Source: Hyposmocoma kahamanoa
Taxonomy: Eukaryota > Arthropoda > Insecta > Lepidoptera > Cosmopterigidae
Reading direction: 5' to 3'
Length of the DNA: 64,000 nucleotides
Assembly: GCF_003589595.1 (NCBI RefSeq)
Contig: NW_020653900.1
Location: 6,370,606 to 6,434,605, forward strand
The notes under the pieces are model-generated. The model made no database searches. It saw only the letters and a program-made list of their open reading frames with translations, and had not been told where the DNA came from. The translations under genes and the position numbers were made by a program. How positions within the stretch are numbered: the first letter of the stretch is position 1; the number at the start of each line of letters is the position of its first letter. Positions 45,551 through 56,997 of this stretch are shown piece by piece.

Positions 45551-46126
45551 TAGCGATGCGAGTTGGATTCGAACTCACGGCCTCTGCTTGGCAGTAAAAT
45601 CAGGCTACCATGGCTTTTTTGTACTTGCAGACAAATCAAACATTTCATTCTTTGAAAACACAAACGTTTTAAATTAATGTTCATTAATGAAATAGGAACA
45701 ATAAAGAGTGCATATTATAAAATTATTAACATTGTGTATCTACATTCAACACAAGCGTAGCTATTTTGCAGCTGACTTTCACTGGTTTTGCGTAGCAATA
45801 AATTGATTTATTACCATTTTTATTAACATGGATTTCCATAAAGTCACGCCTGAATGTATTAATTATTTAATAAACAGTATATATTAACAACAAGCACTTA
45901 CCAACCAAGACACAAACACTTACAAGCAAGAAAACCAACCTATTATCTACGTCAAGAGTACATACTGAATTATTCAATAAATTTAAGACAATGTCTGTAA
46001 GTTTATCACAAAGAACATTTTTTGACTTGCTAAGGAAACTCACTTAAATTCAAAGAAATATTTTTTTTAAATGGTACCTATACGTACTAAAACATGGTTA
46101 CAAAAATAATACGATTATCATATTGA

Positions 46127-46573
46127 CGCTGGAAATATAAAACGTCTAACATGCGTTTGGAAAATATAACAGGAGAGCGATTTAAAGTTTTTTTATGAAA
46201 AAAAAAAACAACTCTAATTTTATTTGTTATATGGAAAACTGGAAAGTTTCAGCTTTTCCATATGACATATTAAAAAAAATACTTTAAGAGTGGTTACACA
46301 CGACTTTTAGCAGCGATGCAAATGCTCGTTCGTGAAACGCGCGTTTGAATCGCTACGAATCGCTACGAAGGAATGGCGAGTTTGTATCAATGCAGTCGCG
46401 CGCTTGCATCGCGTTTGGATCGCAGCTTAAAATCACGCCCGCGTGAAAAGGTAGACGATTAGCGATTGCATCGTGTTTGCATCGCTGCTAAAGTCGCCGT
46501 GTGTAACCGCTCTTAATCGCTCTCATGTAATTTTTTCCAAATGCACGTTAGACTATTTACATTTCTAGCATCG
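46127..46573. mobile_element. Palindromic MITE, family M2, with a nested MITE
   Basis: 'ctggaaatataaaacgtcta' at the left and 'tagactatttacatttctag' at the right are inverted ends. The element is interrupted at 46284-46516 by a TTAA-flanked MITE. Confidence 0.68.
46288..46512. mobile_element. TTAA-flanked MITE (piggyBac-like ends)
   Basis: 225 bp flanked on both sides by TTAA (46284-46287 and 46513-46516). The ends are inverted repeats of about 35 bases starting GAGTGGTTACACACG on the left and GAGCGGTTACACACG on the right. Internal (gcatcgc)-type repeats. TTAA duplication is the piggyBac hallmark; superfamily is inference. Confidence 0.78.
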
Positions 46574-46930
46574 CTAATGATAGCATAGGGCTGGAAAAAG
46601 CTAGGTCGTCGATGTTAACGCCTGAACTATATTACCTTTAGTAATTTTATTATTACATACATGCTTACTTAATTGTATTACATTCTTAACAGTCAGGATC
46701 TTGCATGCTACATTAGAAGGTTCCAGGTGCAATGACAGTTCGGACCAATTTAAGAAAATAAGCGTTTTGAAATTTGGTATTCAAATAGTTTTCGGTGAAA
46801 TAACTCCATTAGTTTTTTACAAGTAATAACAAATATTTTATTAGTTTTTAAATTGATTATTGAATAAAAATAATTTACTGGGTGTTACAAGTAGTGTTCG
46901 GAGACAAGATTTTTTTAAATAATATTAAGT

Positions 46931-47222
46931 ATATAATAATAAGACGGGACGAACAAGAAAAATGGTATAAAAATAGTTCGTCTAAAAGAAAAATGATAAG
47001 TTACACATCTGTCCATAAAAGTTAAGATCTGAGGCGCACTGCCACTGCGCCCGTCACCCTGTGAAATAAGTTGATAAGTCCCATGTGCCTGTAATTCCAC
47101 AAGCAACCTTACTCTTCAAAACCGGAACACAGTAATCCTGACATTACTACTTGGCGGCAGATATAGATTAGGGTGGCAGTACTTCCCTGGGTGAACTATT
47201 TCACAAGGAGCTCTACTGCTAC
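46931..47222 (-). mobile_element. SINE-B copy, minus strand
   Basis: 'taagacgggacgaacaagaa' to 'aaggagctctactgctactg'; low half diverged, high half well kept. Confidence 0.82.
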
Positions 47223-47664
47223 TGAATTTATTTCTGTTCAAATATCACCTCTCGTGCAATGGAATAAGATCCGTCGATGTGTAGCTTGATGTGCTGCTGT
47301 CTGTAGAAACTAGTCAACTAGACAAACCAGAATTAACAAGTTTTGGGAATTCCTTCACCTACCGTATCGTATTTAGTTTTTGCGTTACACAATTGATTGA
47401 TAATATTATGCTATATACATACGGCAGCACATAAAGCTATGCATTGATGGGTCTTGTTCCGTAGCACTGGTGGCAATATTCGATCAAAAGTAGAGCTTAA
47501 TGGTCTGTTTTCTGTACAATTTCGTTATAAATATTCCTTACCATTCCGTTCTGCGGCAATGTGAATTGTGCCTACATGACGCTTAAATGCGTGATACGCG
47601 TTTTGTAAATATAGAATTCTCTTGCTAAGAAGAAAAGAAGAATAGAAATACGCATTTTTTAAAT

Positions 47665-47670
47665 TTTATT
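47665..47670 (-). terminator. Possible gene 4 polyadenylation signal
   Basis: First AATAAA that I see on the minus strand after the gene 4 stop, about 1.07 kb downstream. The intervening sequence is free of recognised repeats, as expected of a long 3' UTR. Confidence 0.3.
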
Positions 47671-48738
47671 TATTCATTATCATCACGTCATAAAGTAAAA
47701 TTGTCGTAAACAACATAGAAATGCATCATTAACTAGACATAGAAATACAAAACAAAAAAATAAATTAACACTCTTTAAAGCTATTGACGAAATAAATTAA
47801 TTTTTCAAAAAAATAAGTTAAAAATAAAACAAACTAAAAACTTAAAAGTACAATAGCACGCAGGTCAAAAATTATAAATAAATTAATGAGTATTCAGGCA
47901 CAAAAATGTTTCAAATAAAATATGTTATAAAAAATCCTTACATCTTCCTTATTTCTAGAATAAATATCTTTTAATAAAAAGTACTTCGTATTGTCTCTAT
48001 GAGGCAATTTCATTTAAAAATAATAAGACGTCCCATATCTCATATCTTCCAGTTAGGTTAGTATTACAAATTAATTAAATTAGATAGCACATATAAATAA
48101 CTAAAAATTACGAGACATATGTTTCAAATAAAGGTGGGAAATAAAAATAAAAACAAAATCCCCATTAAAAAAATATATCACTGAGTTTTTGGTGAAAACA
48201 GCCACCCCGTCTCTTAAAAATAACTAAAAAGTAAAAAAAAATAAACAAAATCATGAAACAAATGTCTCGTTGAAACTAGAAAATGACACATCTTTACGAA
48301 TTAAAGACGGCCGATTCGGTTTCTAACTAAAAATTAAAAATTAAAGCCGTTTATAAAAATTGTTCGTGTCGAAACGCCTAATTGATTTTTTGAGCTACGT
48401 TAGATGCAATAGTCTCATTGATGACGGTTTTGTATGGAACTAGATAAAAAGAATTCAAAAAATTTGAATATTTAATTATTCGTTAGTCGAATTTTCTAAA
48501 TTCTAAAAGAGAGCATGCCGTTATACTATAATTTGGCCCACTTTTCTTATATGTTTTAGTTGTTCTGAAGCCATTAATAACTTTATGTTCAATTCTAATA
48601 AAAACATCCTCTAATAAATGAATTAATAACATTACTTTTCTAAAAGTTCATAATATTCAAAACACAACACGTTTAACACTTTTACACGTATCTCATCTCA
48701 AAGACTATCACATCCCACTTCAAGAGCTTAGAGTTCTA

Positions 48739-48915
48739 TTACAGTTTCTTATAAGCCGAATAAGCGAGTTCAGAGACATCGTTATAAGACCGTCTGTCCC
48801 AGCCACCGCTGCCACCACCTCCGGACGACCAGCCGTGGCTCTCGTGGCCGCCACCGCTGTTCTTCTGAGACATAATCTTTTTGAGCGCGATTATGCCGGC
48901 GAGGAGTAAAGCGAT
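48739..48915 (-). CDS. Gene 4 last exon: LAY-type Osiris tail
   Basis: 58 codons and stop. Strong codon bias against stops, GC-rich Gly codons, and the ELAYSAY tail make this the safest part of gene 4. Read unspliced, its frame has no ATG before KKIM, so splicing is required. Confidence 0.75.
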   Translation of the reverse strand: MALLLAGIIALKKIMSQKNSGGGHESHGWSSGGGGSGGWDRRSYNDVSELAYSAYKKL

Positions 48916-49029
48916 CTGGAATTGAGAAATAAGTAAATTCAATTAAAATTTCTTATATAATTTATGTCGATTTTATATTTTTTGTTGCATAAGAGTACCT
49001 GAAGAATGAGAATAGCTTGAAAAAACATT
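48739..49029 (-). CDS. Osiris-type C-terminal gene, two exons, frame uncertain (gene 4)
   Basis: Exon 48739-48915 encodes IALLLAGIIALKKIMSQKN, a Gly/Ser/Trp-rich linker (GWSSGGGGSGGWDRR) and SYNDVSELAYSAYKKL-stop. The hydrophobic segment, Gly-rich linker and closing LAYSAY are typical of Osiris C termini. The acceptor is aattccag, phase 0. The best upstream partner ends CTTCAG/gtactc at 48999 and in that phase reads FFQAILILQ, which continues the hydrophobic segment well. An ATG at 49029 precedes it, but a run of seven T puts ATG and exon frame one base out. Either this is a ~68 aa mini-gene with a homopolymer error or polymorphism, or the segment is an internal exon and more N-terminal exons lie further right, where I found none. 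Confidence 0.55.
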
Positions 49030-49043
49030 TGTATTGGATTACT

Positions 49044-49079
49044 GGTTCTAATTGTTATTTGTAAGTAAAATATAAATAG
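49044..49079 (-). promoter_or_regulatory. Possible gene 4 core promoter
   Basis: TATTTATA at 49079-49072 and ACCAGTAA with A at 49044, 35 bases apart. The spacing is slightly long and the TATA variant is not the best. Confidence 0.3.
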
Positions 49080-49663
49080 GTGATTAGTTATTCACAGAAA
49101 CACAAGTCTGGTTTTTTGTATTAATGACAAAACTAACAATCGAATTAAAAACTTTAGAAATCGTGCTACAGAATTGTGATGCTTAACGACAATTTCAAAA
49201 TAATGAACGTTATTACAAATTCAGAAATCATGCTATTTAAGTTATGTGAAAATCATAATACAGTAAAAATCTTTACTCGTAAAGGAGGCACTAAAGTTAC
49301 ACGATATCACTTATCCTCAAACAAACAGACGGTCGAACGTCACCATCATTATAAGAAAATCTCGTAGGGCTCAAGGAATACGAGCCGCACGAGATTTACT
49401 TGCAACGACAGTTAAAGTATTACATTCGCTTTACGAAATCGAGCAATGAAATTACCAAAAATAAACTCATATACAGTACGGCGGCGAAAGAGAACTACCA
49501 GTGTTACGGCGTGTTGCCTGTTTATTACAGGAATTACCCTATATTTGTGATAATTTTGTAATTATTCATGTAACGAAGCACGTCGATAATAATATTATTG
49601 ACAATTAGTTATTCATCTTTTTCTTGGGTTAATAATATAATTGGGTTATAACTGTATACATCG

Positions 49664-49782
49664 TAAATGAAACTACGTAAAACCAACTTTTCGGGTCCTT
49701 TACAGGGTCAATGGCCACGTTAGTACTGTTTAAAAAAAACAAATGTACTCGATTAACATCCGAAAAAATAGTTTCATTCCTA
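49664..49782. mobile_element. MITE M1, diverged
   Basis: 'gggtcctttacagggtcaat' centre and 'catccgaaaaaatagtttca' right arm; the left arm is worn to 'aaatgaaactacg'. Confidence 0.6.
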
Positions 49783-49929
49783 TAAAAAAATGCATAATTT
49801 CGAATAGATTCAGTGCCGGCCCTTTAGGGCCATTGACGCAGAACTAGGTCGTCAGCTGCTGTACTACTACTTTGTGAAACAAACGCATCAAACAGCACAT
49901 CGAGTTCTTAGGTTTTGGAGATTGTTGTA

Positions 49930-50096
49930 CATAGGAAATGAAACTATTTTTCCGGATTTAAGTCGCGTATATTTGTTTTTTCAAACAATCGAACGTGAAC
50001 CGTAACCATGGAACCTGTAAAGGGTCTGAAACGTTGGTTTGTTTAAAAAAACAAATATACGAGATTTAAATCCGGAAAAATAGTTTAATTTCCTAT
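49930..50096. mobile_element. MITE M1, best copy
   Basis: Terminal inverted repeats of about 55 bases: 'ataggaaatgaaactatttt', then 'ccggatttaagtcgcgtata', and the inverse at the right end finishing 'ccggaaaaatagtttaattt'. The centre holds 'ggaacctgtaaagggtctga'. No coding capacity. Confidence 0.88.
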
Positions 50097-50216
50097 CAAA
50101 CAGTACTTTAAGAAAAAGTTGTGTATAATAATATGAAAGTTACATTTAACTTGTTTTGCACATAAGATATCAAAGACTTCTATCCAGTTATTATTATTTT
50201 ACTTCGAATAATTTTT

Positions 50217-50404
50217 ACTGCCTCTGTGGCTGAACGATTACCATGCTAAACTGCCACTCTGCGTGGTACAGGGTTCGATTCCCGGGCCGGGTTAATTATT
50301 TGCATGGCCAACATTTGTATCTCTCGTGTGTTTGGATGTAACTTGTGGTTGTCTATGTGCGTGTCCATGGCACCTGTGACACAGGGTTTCCCTAGTAAGG
50401 GCTA
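50217..50404 (+). mobile_element. SINE-A copy
   Basis: 'ctgcctctgtggctgaacga' to 'ggtttccctagtaagggct'; (tta)n tail missing, joined to other sequence. Confidence 0.83.
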
Positions 50405-50549
50405 AAGGAAAACATATGTGTATTGAAATATTAATACATTTATTTTCCCCTTATAACAGTCGATATATTCTTCTTGTGGTGAAATTACAAAATACAACTG
50501 GGACTTGCCGTGTTTTGGTTCAACACTATAGTGTAACTCCAATAATAAT

Positions 50550-50660
50550 AATAATGTGCCAGACAATCACACTGATTGCCTGGTTTCAAACTAATATTCC
50601 CTATACTACGAGTGCCAGTGCACTACCCGGAACATCTAGACTAGGATCCGGTACTTAATA
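50550..50660 (-). mobile_element. SINE-D fragment
   Basis: 'gattgcctggtttcaaacta' and 'acgagtgccagtgcactacc' match 4262-4470; the tRNA-like head is missing. Confidence 0.5.
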
Positions 50661-50736
50661 GTGGAAATGTACTTCAAATAAGAAATCTGTGTTATTTAAT
50701 TTGACTACAAACACCTTTTACCAAGCTTCCTGCATT

Positions 50737-51015
50737 TTACATACATACATACATGAGCTCACGCCCTTGTCCCACAGGAGGGGTAGACAGATCATGACAC
50801 AACTTTCCAGCCTCACATGCATCAACTACCCTTTTCTTACAACTTGTTCTATTATTGACACTTCGGATCCCAGCGTTTTTGAGGACATCACTGATCTGGT
50901 CAATATAAATCCTTGTGAGACGGCCTCTTGAAACACTTCCATTCACATTCGCATCATAAATCTTTGTGGTAATTATTTGGTTTCGCAAGTTCTTTAAAAG
51001 AATTTGATCATTCAA
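50737..51015 (-). pseudogene. LINE reverse-transcriptase C-terminal remnant
   Basis: The minus frame reads VSRGRLTRIYIDQISDVLKN followed by CKKRVVDACEAGKLC. GR-x-x-x-x-Y-x-D-Q-(I/V) and the closing Cys/Lys-rich part are typical of the C terminus of lepidopteran LINE proteins. The low end carries the tandem 'catacatacatacatgag'. Confidence 0.6.
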
Positions 51016-51603
51016 TTTTTTTACTTTCCTAAAATTGAAGATCCTTTTACTTTTTATGGTCCAAAGTATAAAAAAGATATTTTACCATAATTTAAAAAAA
51101 ACCTCCATTATTTTTCCCGAAAAGGAACCACACAGTTGTAATCTATCAACACTAATAGAATGCACTACGTAAGATAACTAATGAAACGTATGATCAACAG
51201 AAGGCTATTATATATACACAGGTATATTGCAAAATTTATTCACTTCTTACCCGATGTACACGGCATACTCAACGCTATTTCCAACCAATACTTTCTAGTT
51301 TTGTTTGGCATTTCTTCTATGTTTATACTGATGTCATTATGTTAAGCCATATTTTAAATGTACTTTCTCATCATCAACCTTTCCACTTCTGGGCACGCAT
51401 CTTATCTAAGATGCGAGTTAAAGTCATAAGTCCGCCACGTTGGCTCAAGTTGACAAATGTACTTGTAATTTCGGGTTTGTAGCATCTGAACACTGGGTCT
51501 GGAGCCCAAATGTGAGTATTCAGTGATCCCGGGATTGGTTGTTTGTCAAACATAATTAAATTTGAGTCGCATCCAGTCCCGGGTACAGTTGCACCTCGAG
51601 AGA

Positions 51604-51668
51604 TTTTCACCAGCACTTGGCAGAAATAAATTCAGAGGCAGTACTTCCCTGGATGAACTATTTTACTG
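51604..51668 (-). mobile_element. SINE-B fragment
   Basis: 'ggcagaaataaattcagagg' and 'cagtacttccctggatgaac' only. Confidence 0.6.
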
Positions 51669-52278
51669 TTATTAATTTATAACATTTGAATAAATTGCCT
51701 TATTAACTCTAATTATTTCATCGAAAATTATTTGTGTGAATATTTTGATTTTTATTGTGGGCACGTAAGAAAGAAAGGGCGTTTAATGTAATTTTGCCAT
51801 GTTATCGTTTACAATATCCATACAATATGAAAAGCTACACTTTACAGTGTTACCATGTCCAAATAATACGAATAAAAAAGCACTGTTAAATTTTTTAGTA
51901 CTATTCAATTGAAATACTAAAGTTTCAACTCGATATTATCGAGACTAAAACATCAATCTTGTGTCTCTAAAATGTCAAAAAATCGTCGGGAATCTCGAAA
52001 AATGTCTTACCTAGTTCCTATGTCAAATACCTTTGCGTCTTTAGAAATTTGTAAGTTTTATGTATTTTAGAATGTAATAGACTTTACTTTACTTTGTCTA
52101 TGCAAATAAAAGAGATAAATGTTAGTAAATAGTAGCTAAACCTTGACAGTATTTCTTATCGCGTACACAGGATAGCAGCATCACAGTATAACAATATATT
52201 CGCAGCATATGGGGTGGTTGTCTTAATTTTCTTTAATTGCTTCGTTGAACTCACTCATATAAGATATAATCATTACTA

Positions 52279-52445
52279 TCTCGGTGGTCGAACGGCTTGC
52301 ACTGTGGGCGCTGGATAAGAAGGTCCCGGATTCGATTCCCTATTTGGGAAATGAAATTTTCTAAATTGGTTCTAGTCTGGGTGTTCTGGGTAAGAGTGAA
52401 TTTTGTTGCTTTGGTACTCATAGTACAGGGAATTCCCTACTTTAA
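52279..52445 (+). mobile_element. SINE-D copy
   Basis: tRNA-like head 'ctcggtggtcgaacggcttg' with B-box GGATTCGATTCC, then 'tctagtctgggtgttctggg' and 'gggaattccctac'. Joined directly to a SINE-B at 52463. Confidence 0.7.
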
Positions 52446-52462
52446 GACTAGGTTTTTTATTT

Positions 52463-52661
52463 GTGACAGGACGAATAAGTCGTGTTGCAGTGCCATTTAG
52501 AGTCTTAATTTGAGGGACACTGCCACTGTGCCCGTCACGTGAGAAGACGTACGTTGACTAGTCCAAAACAGTTATGCTCACATTACTGCTTGGCGGCAGA
52601 AATGGGTAAGGTGGCAGTACTTCCCTGGACAAACTCTTTTTTAAGGAGCTCTACTGCTATT
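52463..52661 (-). mobile_element. SINE-B copy, internal deletion
   Basis: 'gtgacaggacgaataagtcg' to 'aaggagctctactgctatt'; about 80 bases missing around 52480-52500. A 5'-end scrap recurs at 52788-52820. Confidence 0.78.
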
Positions 52662-54138
52662 AATATAGTTTTTACGGTACGTGAGATCAGGAAATAAACC
52701 TTTATTATCCCTGACGCAAAAAGAGGGAAGTTGTAAGTTTGAAGCCTTTGTCGGTGTATATGCCTGTCTGGCTATCGTGGTACTCAAACTACAAGGAGCT
52801 GTACTGCTGCTAAACTATATTGCTACTAAACTGGTGTAGTTGCCGGGCATATTATTATTATATAAATGGTGTAATGAATCTGTCCTTTTTTAGCAAATCA
52901 AAAAGTTAATGAAGCCACAAAAACTATTCCACCTAATTCTAACTCGCTGTTTCTGAATGCATGTAATTATGATATTTTGAAATATATTTCAGTTATGTTT
53001 TCAAATTTAATCGCTTTAAGTTTGTTATGACTCTTTTGTAGCAGTGCCTCTCGTTAACGAAGAAAAATTTCGTGATAAAACTTACATGTCGAAAAAGATT
53101 GACTACCCCTGGAAAATTTGTGAAGTATCCGCATGTATTGGATTAGTGTGGCATACTATGAGCGTAAGTTTTTTTAAAGGAAACCCGTATCCAGTAGTAG
53201 AACGTGTAATGTGTTGACGATGATAATTGCTTAAGTTTATTTTAATCGCTTATAAATGCATTTAATTTTCCTAACTTGTCAAATACCGTACCTATCTAAT
53301 CAATTACCTAACTGGTTTATGAGAGTATTGTTTGATAATAGTTATTTGTTATGCAAGGCTGCAAATTTATTGTTTGACACGAGTGCTTGTATTGAAACCT
53401 GAGCAAGCGAAGGATTCTAAGATTTTAAAAATAGAATCCTAAACGTAACGAGGGTTTCACGGCACGAGACGCAAAACAACTTTGCTGTCGTGTGAAACAC
53501 ACAACTTTTCACCTCACTATAGCGAGCAAAATGGTAGATGAAAGAAAAACAGTTGAACTATATCACACAGTTACACAAGTTTTAATAAATATGTGGTTTA
53601 AGACATTTATTCTCACTTAAGAATTATAAATAACTCGCTTACATGAGAACACAGAGAGACATATTATTACAATTTTTTTTCTTTTGAAAGCGTACAAGGA
53701 CGGTAGTTCAACTATTAAATAATAAAGTTTTACCCGCATTCTAATATAATAACAGACAACACGATCTCAGGTGCTACTAACAGACTACGCCCACTGCTTA
53801 TACTAGATGTGGCTCAGTATTTTAATTAACATTTTATTTCTTTTTAGACTTTTACCAAAGACAACAAATAATAAAAAATCTATATCATTACAGGTGGTAT
53901 GTTTACTTTTCTTACATTTTTTTTATTTATTATTACTATTTTTAAACATAATTAGTTATCGTAGTCAATTTAATGTCATAAAATATACCAGCAGATTTAT
54001 TTACAAAAATAATGTACGACAAATCGCATAGTTGAAAAAAAAAAAAATGTAAACAACACGTTTATTATGTTTTTTTTTTCATCGAAACAAAAAGTTAGGT
54101 GCACCACAGTGCATCGTCAAGTTTGAATCTCAAAAATC

Positions 54139-54160
54139 TTTTCCACGCTAGCGTGGAAAA
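54139..54160. repeat. Perfect 22-base palindrome
   Basis: TTTTCCACGC/TA/GCGTGGAAAA, with no loop beyond the central TA. No promoter or gene is nearby. Confidence 0.9.
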
Positions 54161-54496
54161 CAGGCTTTTGCGCGCAGATTTCTAATGAGAAAGAAAGCCT
54201 TTCCGAGCTAGTGAGGTGACAAGGTTATTTAATTACTTTAATTACATTTAATAACTCTATCGTTGTTATGAGAAACTTTTCATAGATCTATAGAAAATCC
54301 CTTAGAGTAATCAAAAGCATAAGAAACTTGAGATATTATGTTCCGCGACAGGTAATACAATAGGTGTGTTATTGCAACGTTTTTATTACTGTGTATATTA
54401 TTTGCTCGGTGGTAGAGTTCCCTGTTACCATAGAGCTTGTTAGGGCAGGTACTACCACCTGTTTGTACCCCGAAAGCAGCTTTAATGTGTTTTAGA

Positions 54497-54668
54497 TTAA
54501 CTGCCTCAGTGGCTGAACTGTTACCATGCAGAACTACCATGGAGAGGTCCCGGGTTCGATTCATAGACTGGGATGAATATTTGTATTGCCTGCATATATT
54601 TCTCTCTCGTTTATGTGTGTCCTTTTCCCTAGTGCGGGGCTGTGAGTGTGTGTTATTAGTATTGTTAG
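54497..54668 (+). mobile_element. SINE-A copy, shortened
   Basis: 'actgcctcagtggctgaact' head, B box GGTTCGATTC intact, body missing 'ggtttgggtgtaatttgtgg'. Confidence 0.8.
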
Positions 54669-55209
54669 ATTTAATTATTCGGAGAGCCAGCGCAATTACA
54701 TCTATAGCGTTAAAGATACGTCAAGTTTGATATCCGAATGCTGTTGACGGATCTATAATATTTGTATGACTTTGAGGTTTAACGATTCGTGGAAACATCG
54801 TTCGAAAATGTACGTGGTCTCCGAATTTTCCCGAAGTTCAAATACACTGAATATGTTTATTCGATAAGAGCGTAGGTGGCTCAGTGGGTTAATGGTTGCT
54901 TCTGAATGGCGGCACGTATTTATGAATTTAATTGCTAAATCACATATATTTGAGAATGTTTATTAGTTACGCTTCGTTACGCATCGGTCCATACCAACAT
55001 CTAGAGAGTCGAAGGGTTAATTATTCCCTGTTGGTAATTGTTTGCATAAACCTTGGCTGGGTAGAGGTAACATACAAGATGCTTAAAATAATTTATCCGA
55101 TGTCAGGAAACAAGTTTGCGTTATTAAAGATACTTTCTTAGTACCACTAATATTTATAGGCGATTGGTTTCTAAAAAGAAAATATTTCAGAAGACTTATC
55201 TCGTATTTT

Positions 55210-55497
55210 TTATGATACCAAGTCGTGCGCCTGGACGTAAGCGACACGCCTGTTCATAGCAGTTGTAGTGCCACTCAGACTTTAAATCGCAAAGATCCTA
55301 GAGGCAATGCCAATGCGCTCGTCACCCTGAGACATAAGTTGACAAAGCCCCTGTGCATGTAATTTCACCAGCACCATTACCTTTCAAAGCTGGAATGGAA
55401 ACAGTAATGCACACATTACCGCTTTGCGGCAGAAATAGGTACCGTGGCAATACTTGACTGGACGAACTTTTTCACAAGGAGCTCCACTGCTACTAAA
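55210..55497 (-). mobile_element. SINE-B copy, minus strand
   Basis: 'tatgataccaagtcgtgcgc' to 'aaggagctccactgctacta'. Contains 'taccgctttgcggcagaaat'. Confidence 0.84.
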
Positions 55498-56607
55498 TAA
55501 ATATAAATCAATCTATCTATCTCTAGCCAGTGTCTGTTAAAAATAATATTTTCAGAAATAGATTCCAAGATTCCTAATTAAGGTAATCTTTAGTTCATTA
55601 ATTTTATTTCTCATTATAACATCTCATTTTGCTGCACCGTTATTTACTAATGTAAGTTGGTATTTTGAAATTGAATTTTAAATTTGAATTAACTCTATTC
55701 CTATGATATAAACGGTCCAAAATGTAAAGATGAGTGTACGTTGAGGATGGGCATATCTTGGCTGTACCTAGTTATAATTTAAGTAAGTGGGTAAGTCAGG
55801 GTCGATACGTGAGGACTTTACTTTCCCCTGCCCTTTGACCTCGGAACTTTCTAGATATCTGAATTCTTGGCATCAGGTTGCACGCGAGAAATACATTAGC
55901 ATGCAAGTTTTGGTTCAAATCATTGAAGATTACTTTTAGAGAGTTTTTTACTTTCTTTAGAAATGCAAGCACTTGAGAACTTGAGTACTTGCATTGCTAA
56001 AAGAAACTGTTTTTATTAATTCACACCGGTAGTGTGATAAGGCCATATCTGTAAATTTACGATTTTTCAGGGGATAAGTTTAATAGATTCTACGAATGAA
56101 ATTAGTCGATGACTTTTTGTATGTAAAAAAGGGAGTTATATTATTATATTGCATTATTTTTATAGCTTTCATGTCATAGAAGCACTTTTGACGTAAGATC
56201 ACGTGGTTTTATTATACCAAGGGTACAAATTAGGCTATATCAAATCCGTGAAAAGATTTTTGAACTTTACGTGGAAAGTGTAGCTGATGTTTTGAAAAAG
56301 AAAAAAATTAAATTGCATTTAGTTCTCTAAGAAGAAATTGTTCAGTATTATACGCAGATATGATTCTCGACTGAGAGGACGGTGTGACGTTATATCCGGC
56401 TCGAAGGACCATATTTAAGCCCAGTGGCAAAAAATGCTAGTGGACTGTATTAACTTACACAATCGAGAAAAAGCAAATTACGAGAATTAGCGACCCATGC
56501 GACGGCAGCGACCGTTTCGTGAATATTGTTTGAGTTTTTGTTTTCAATTTTACTGGCTACTGCCCGCTCGGAGCGCGGACAGTGTTGCTATGTCTGTACT
56601 AGTACAT

Positions 56608-56645
56608 AAAATCATAGCGTATGTCTAGACATACGCTGTGATTTT
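56608..56645. repeat. 38-base palindrome with one mismatch
   Basis: Arms meet at 'gtctagac'; 'agcgtatgtct' and 'agacatacgct' are the inner parts. Confidence 0.88.
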
Positions 56646-56792
56646 TGTCTGAATTAACTTTATTGTTCACAAACAAGAACAAAAACGGTACATAGATAAC
56701 TTAGTGCTAATGTGGGCAAAAGCGGCTATATCGGTAAGAGAAATCTCTTCTAGACAACTTCGTTGAGGCATGAAAATAGTATAAACATTAGG

Positions 56793-56997
56793 CAACATCA
56801 CATACGTTGCTCTGATCCTAAAGTAAATAACTAAAGCACTTGTGCTATGGTAATCGGAAACAACGCTAGTACCGCAAACACCCAGATCCGAGACAATATT
56901 GAAAAGTTAGTTTCTACATTTATCCGACCGGGTCGAAACCAAGGACCTCAGAGATGAAAACCGGTGTGCAAGCCACTCGACCACGGAGGTCGTTAAT
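56793..56997 (-). mobile_element. SINE-F copy, minus strand
   Basis: Inverted relative of 62026-62232: 'ctcgaccacggaggtcg' is the tRNA-like head, 'caaacacccagatccgagac' the body. Confidence 0.68.

Larger units (their letters stand above)
38746..48738. other. Long gene-free stretch left of gene 4
   Basis: About 10 kb. It carries six minus-strand SINE-B copies or fragments, two SINE-A copies, MITE M1, a foldback element and nested MITEs. A long unique AT-rich block at 47640-48738 is probably the 3' UTR of gene 4. 39165-40200 and 41460-42225 hold nothing I recognise. Confidence 0.5.
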
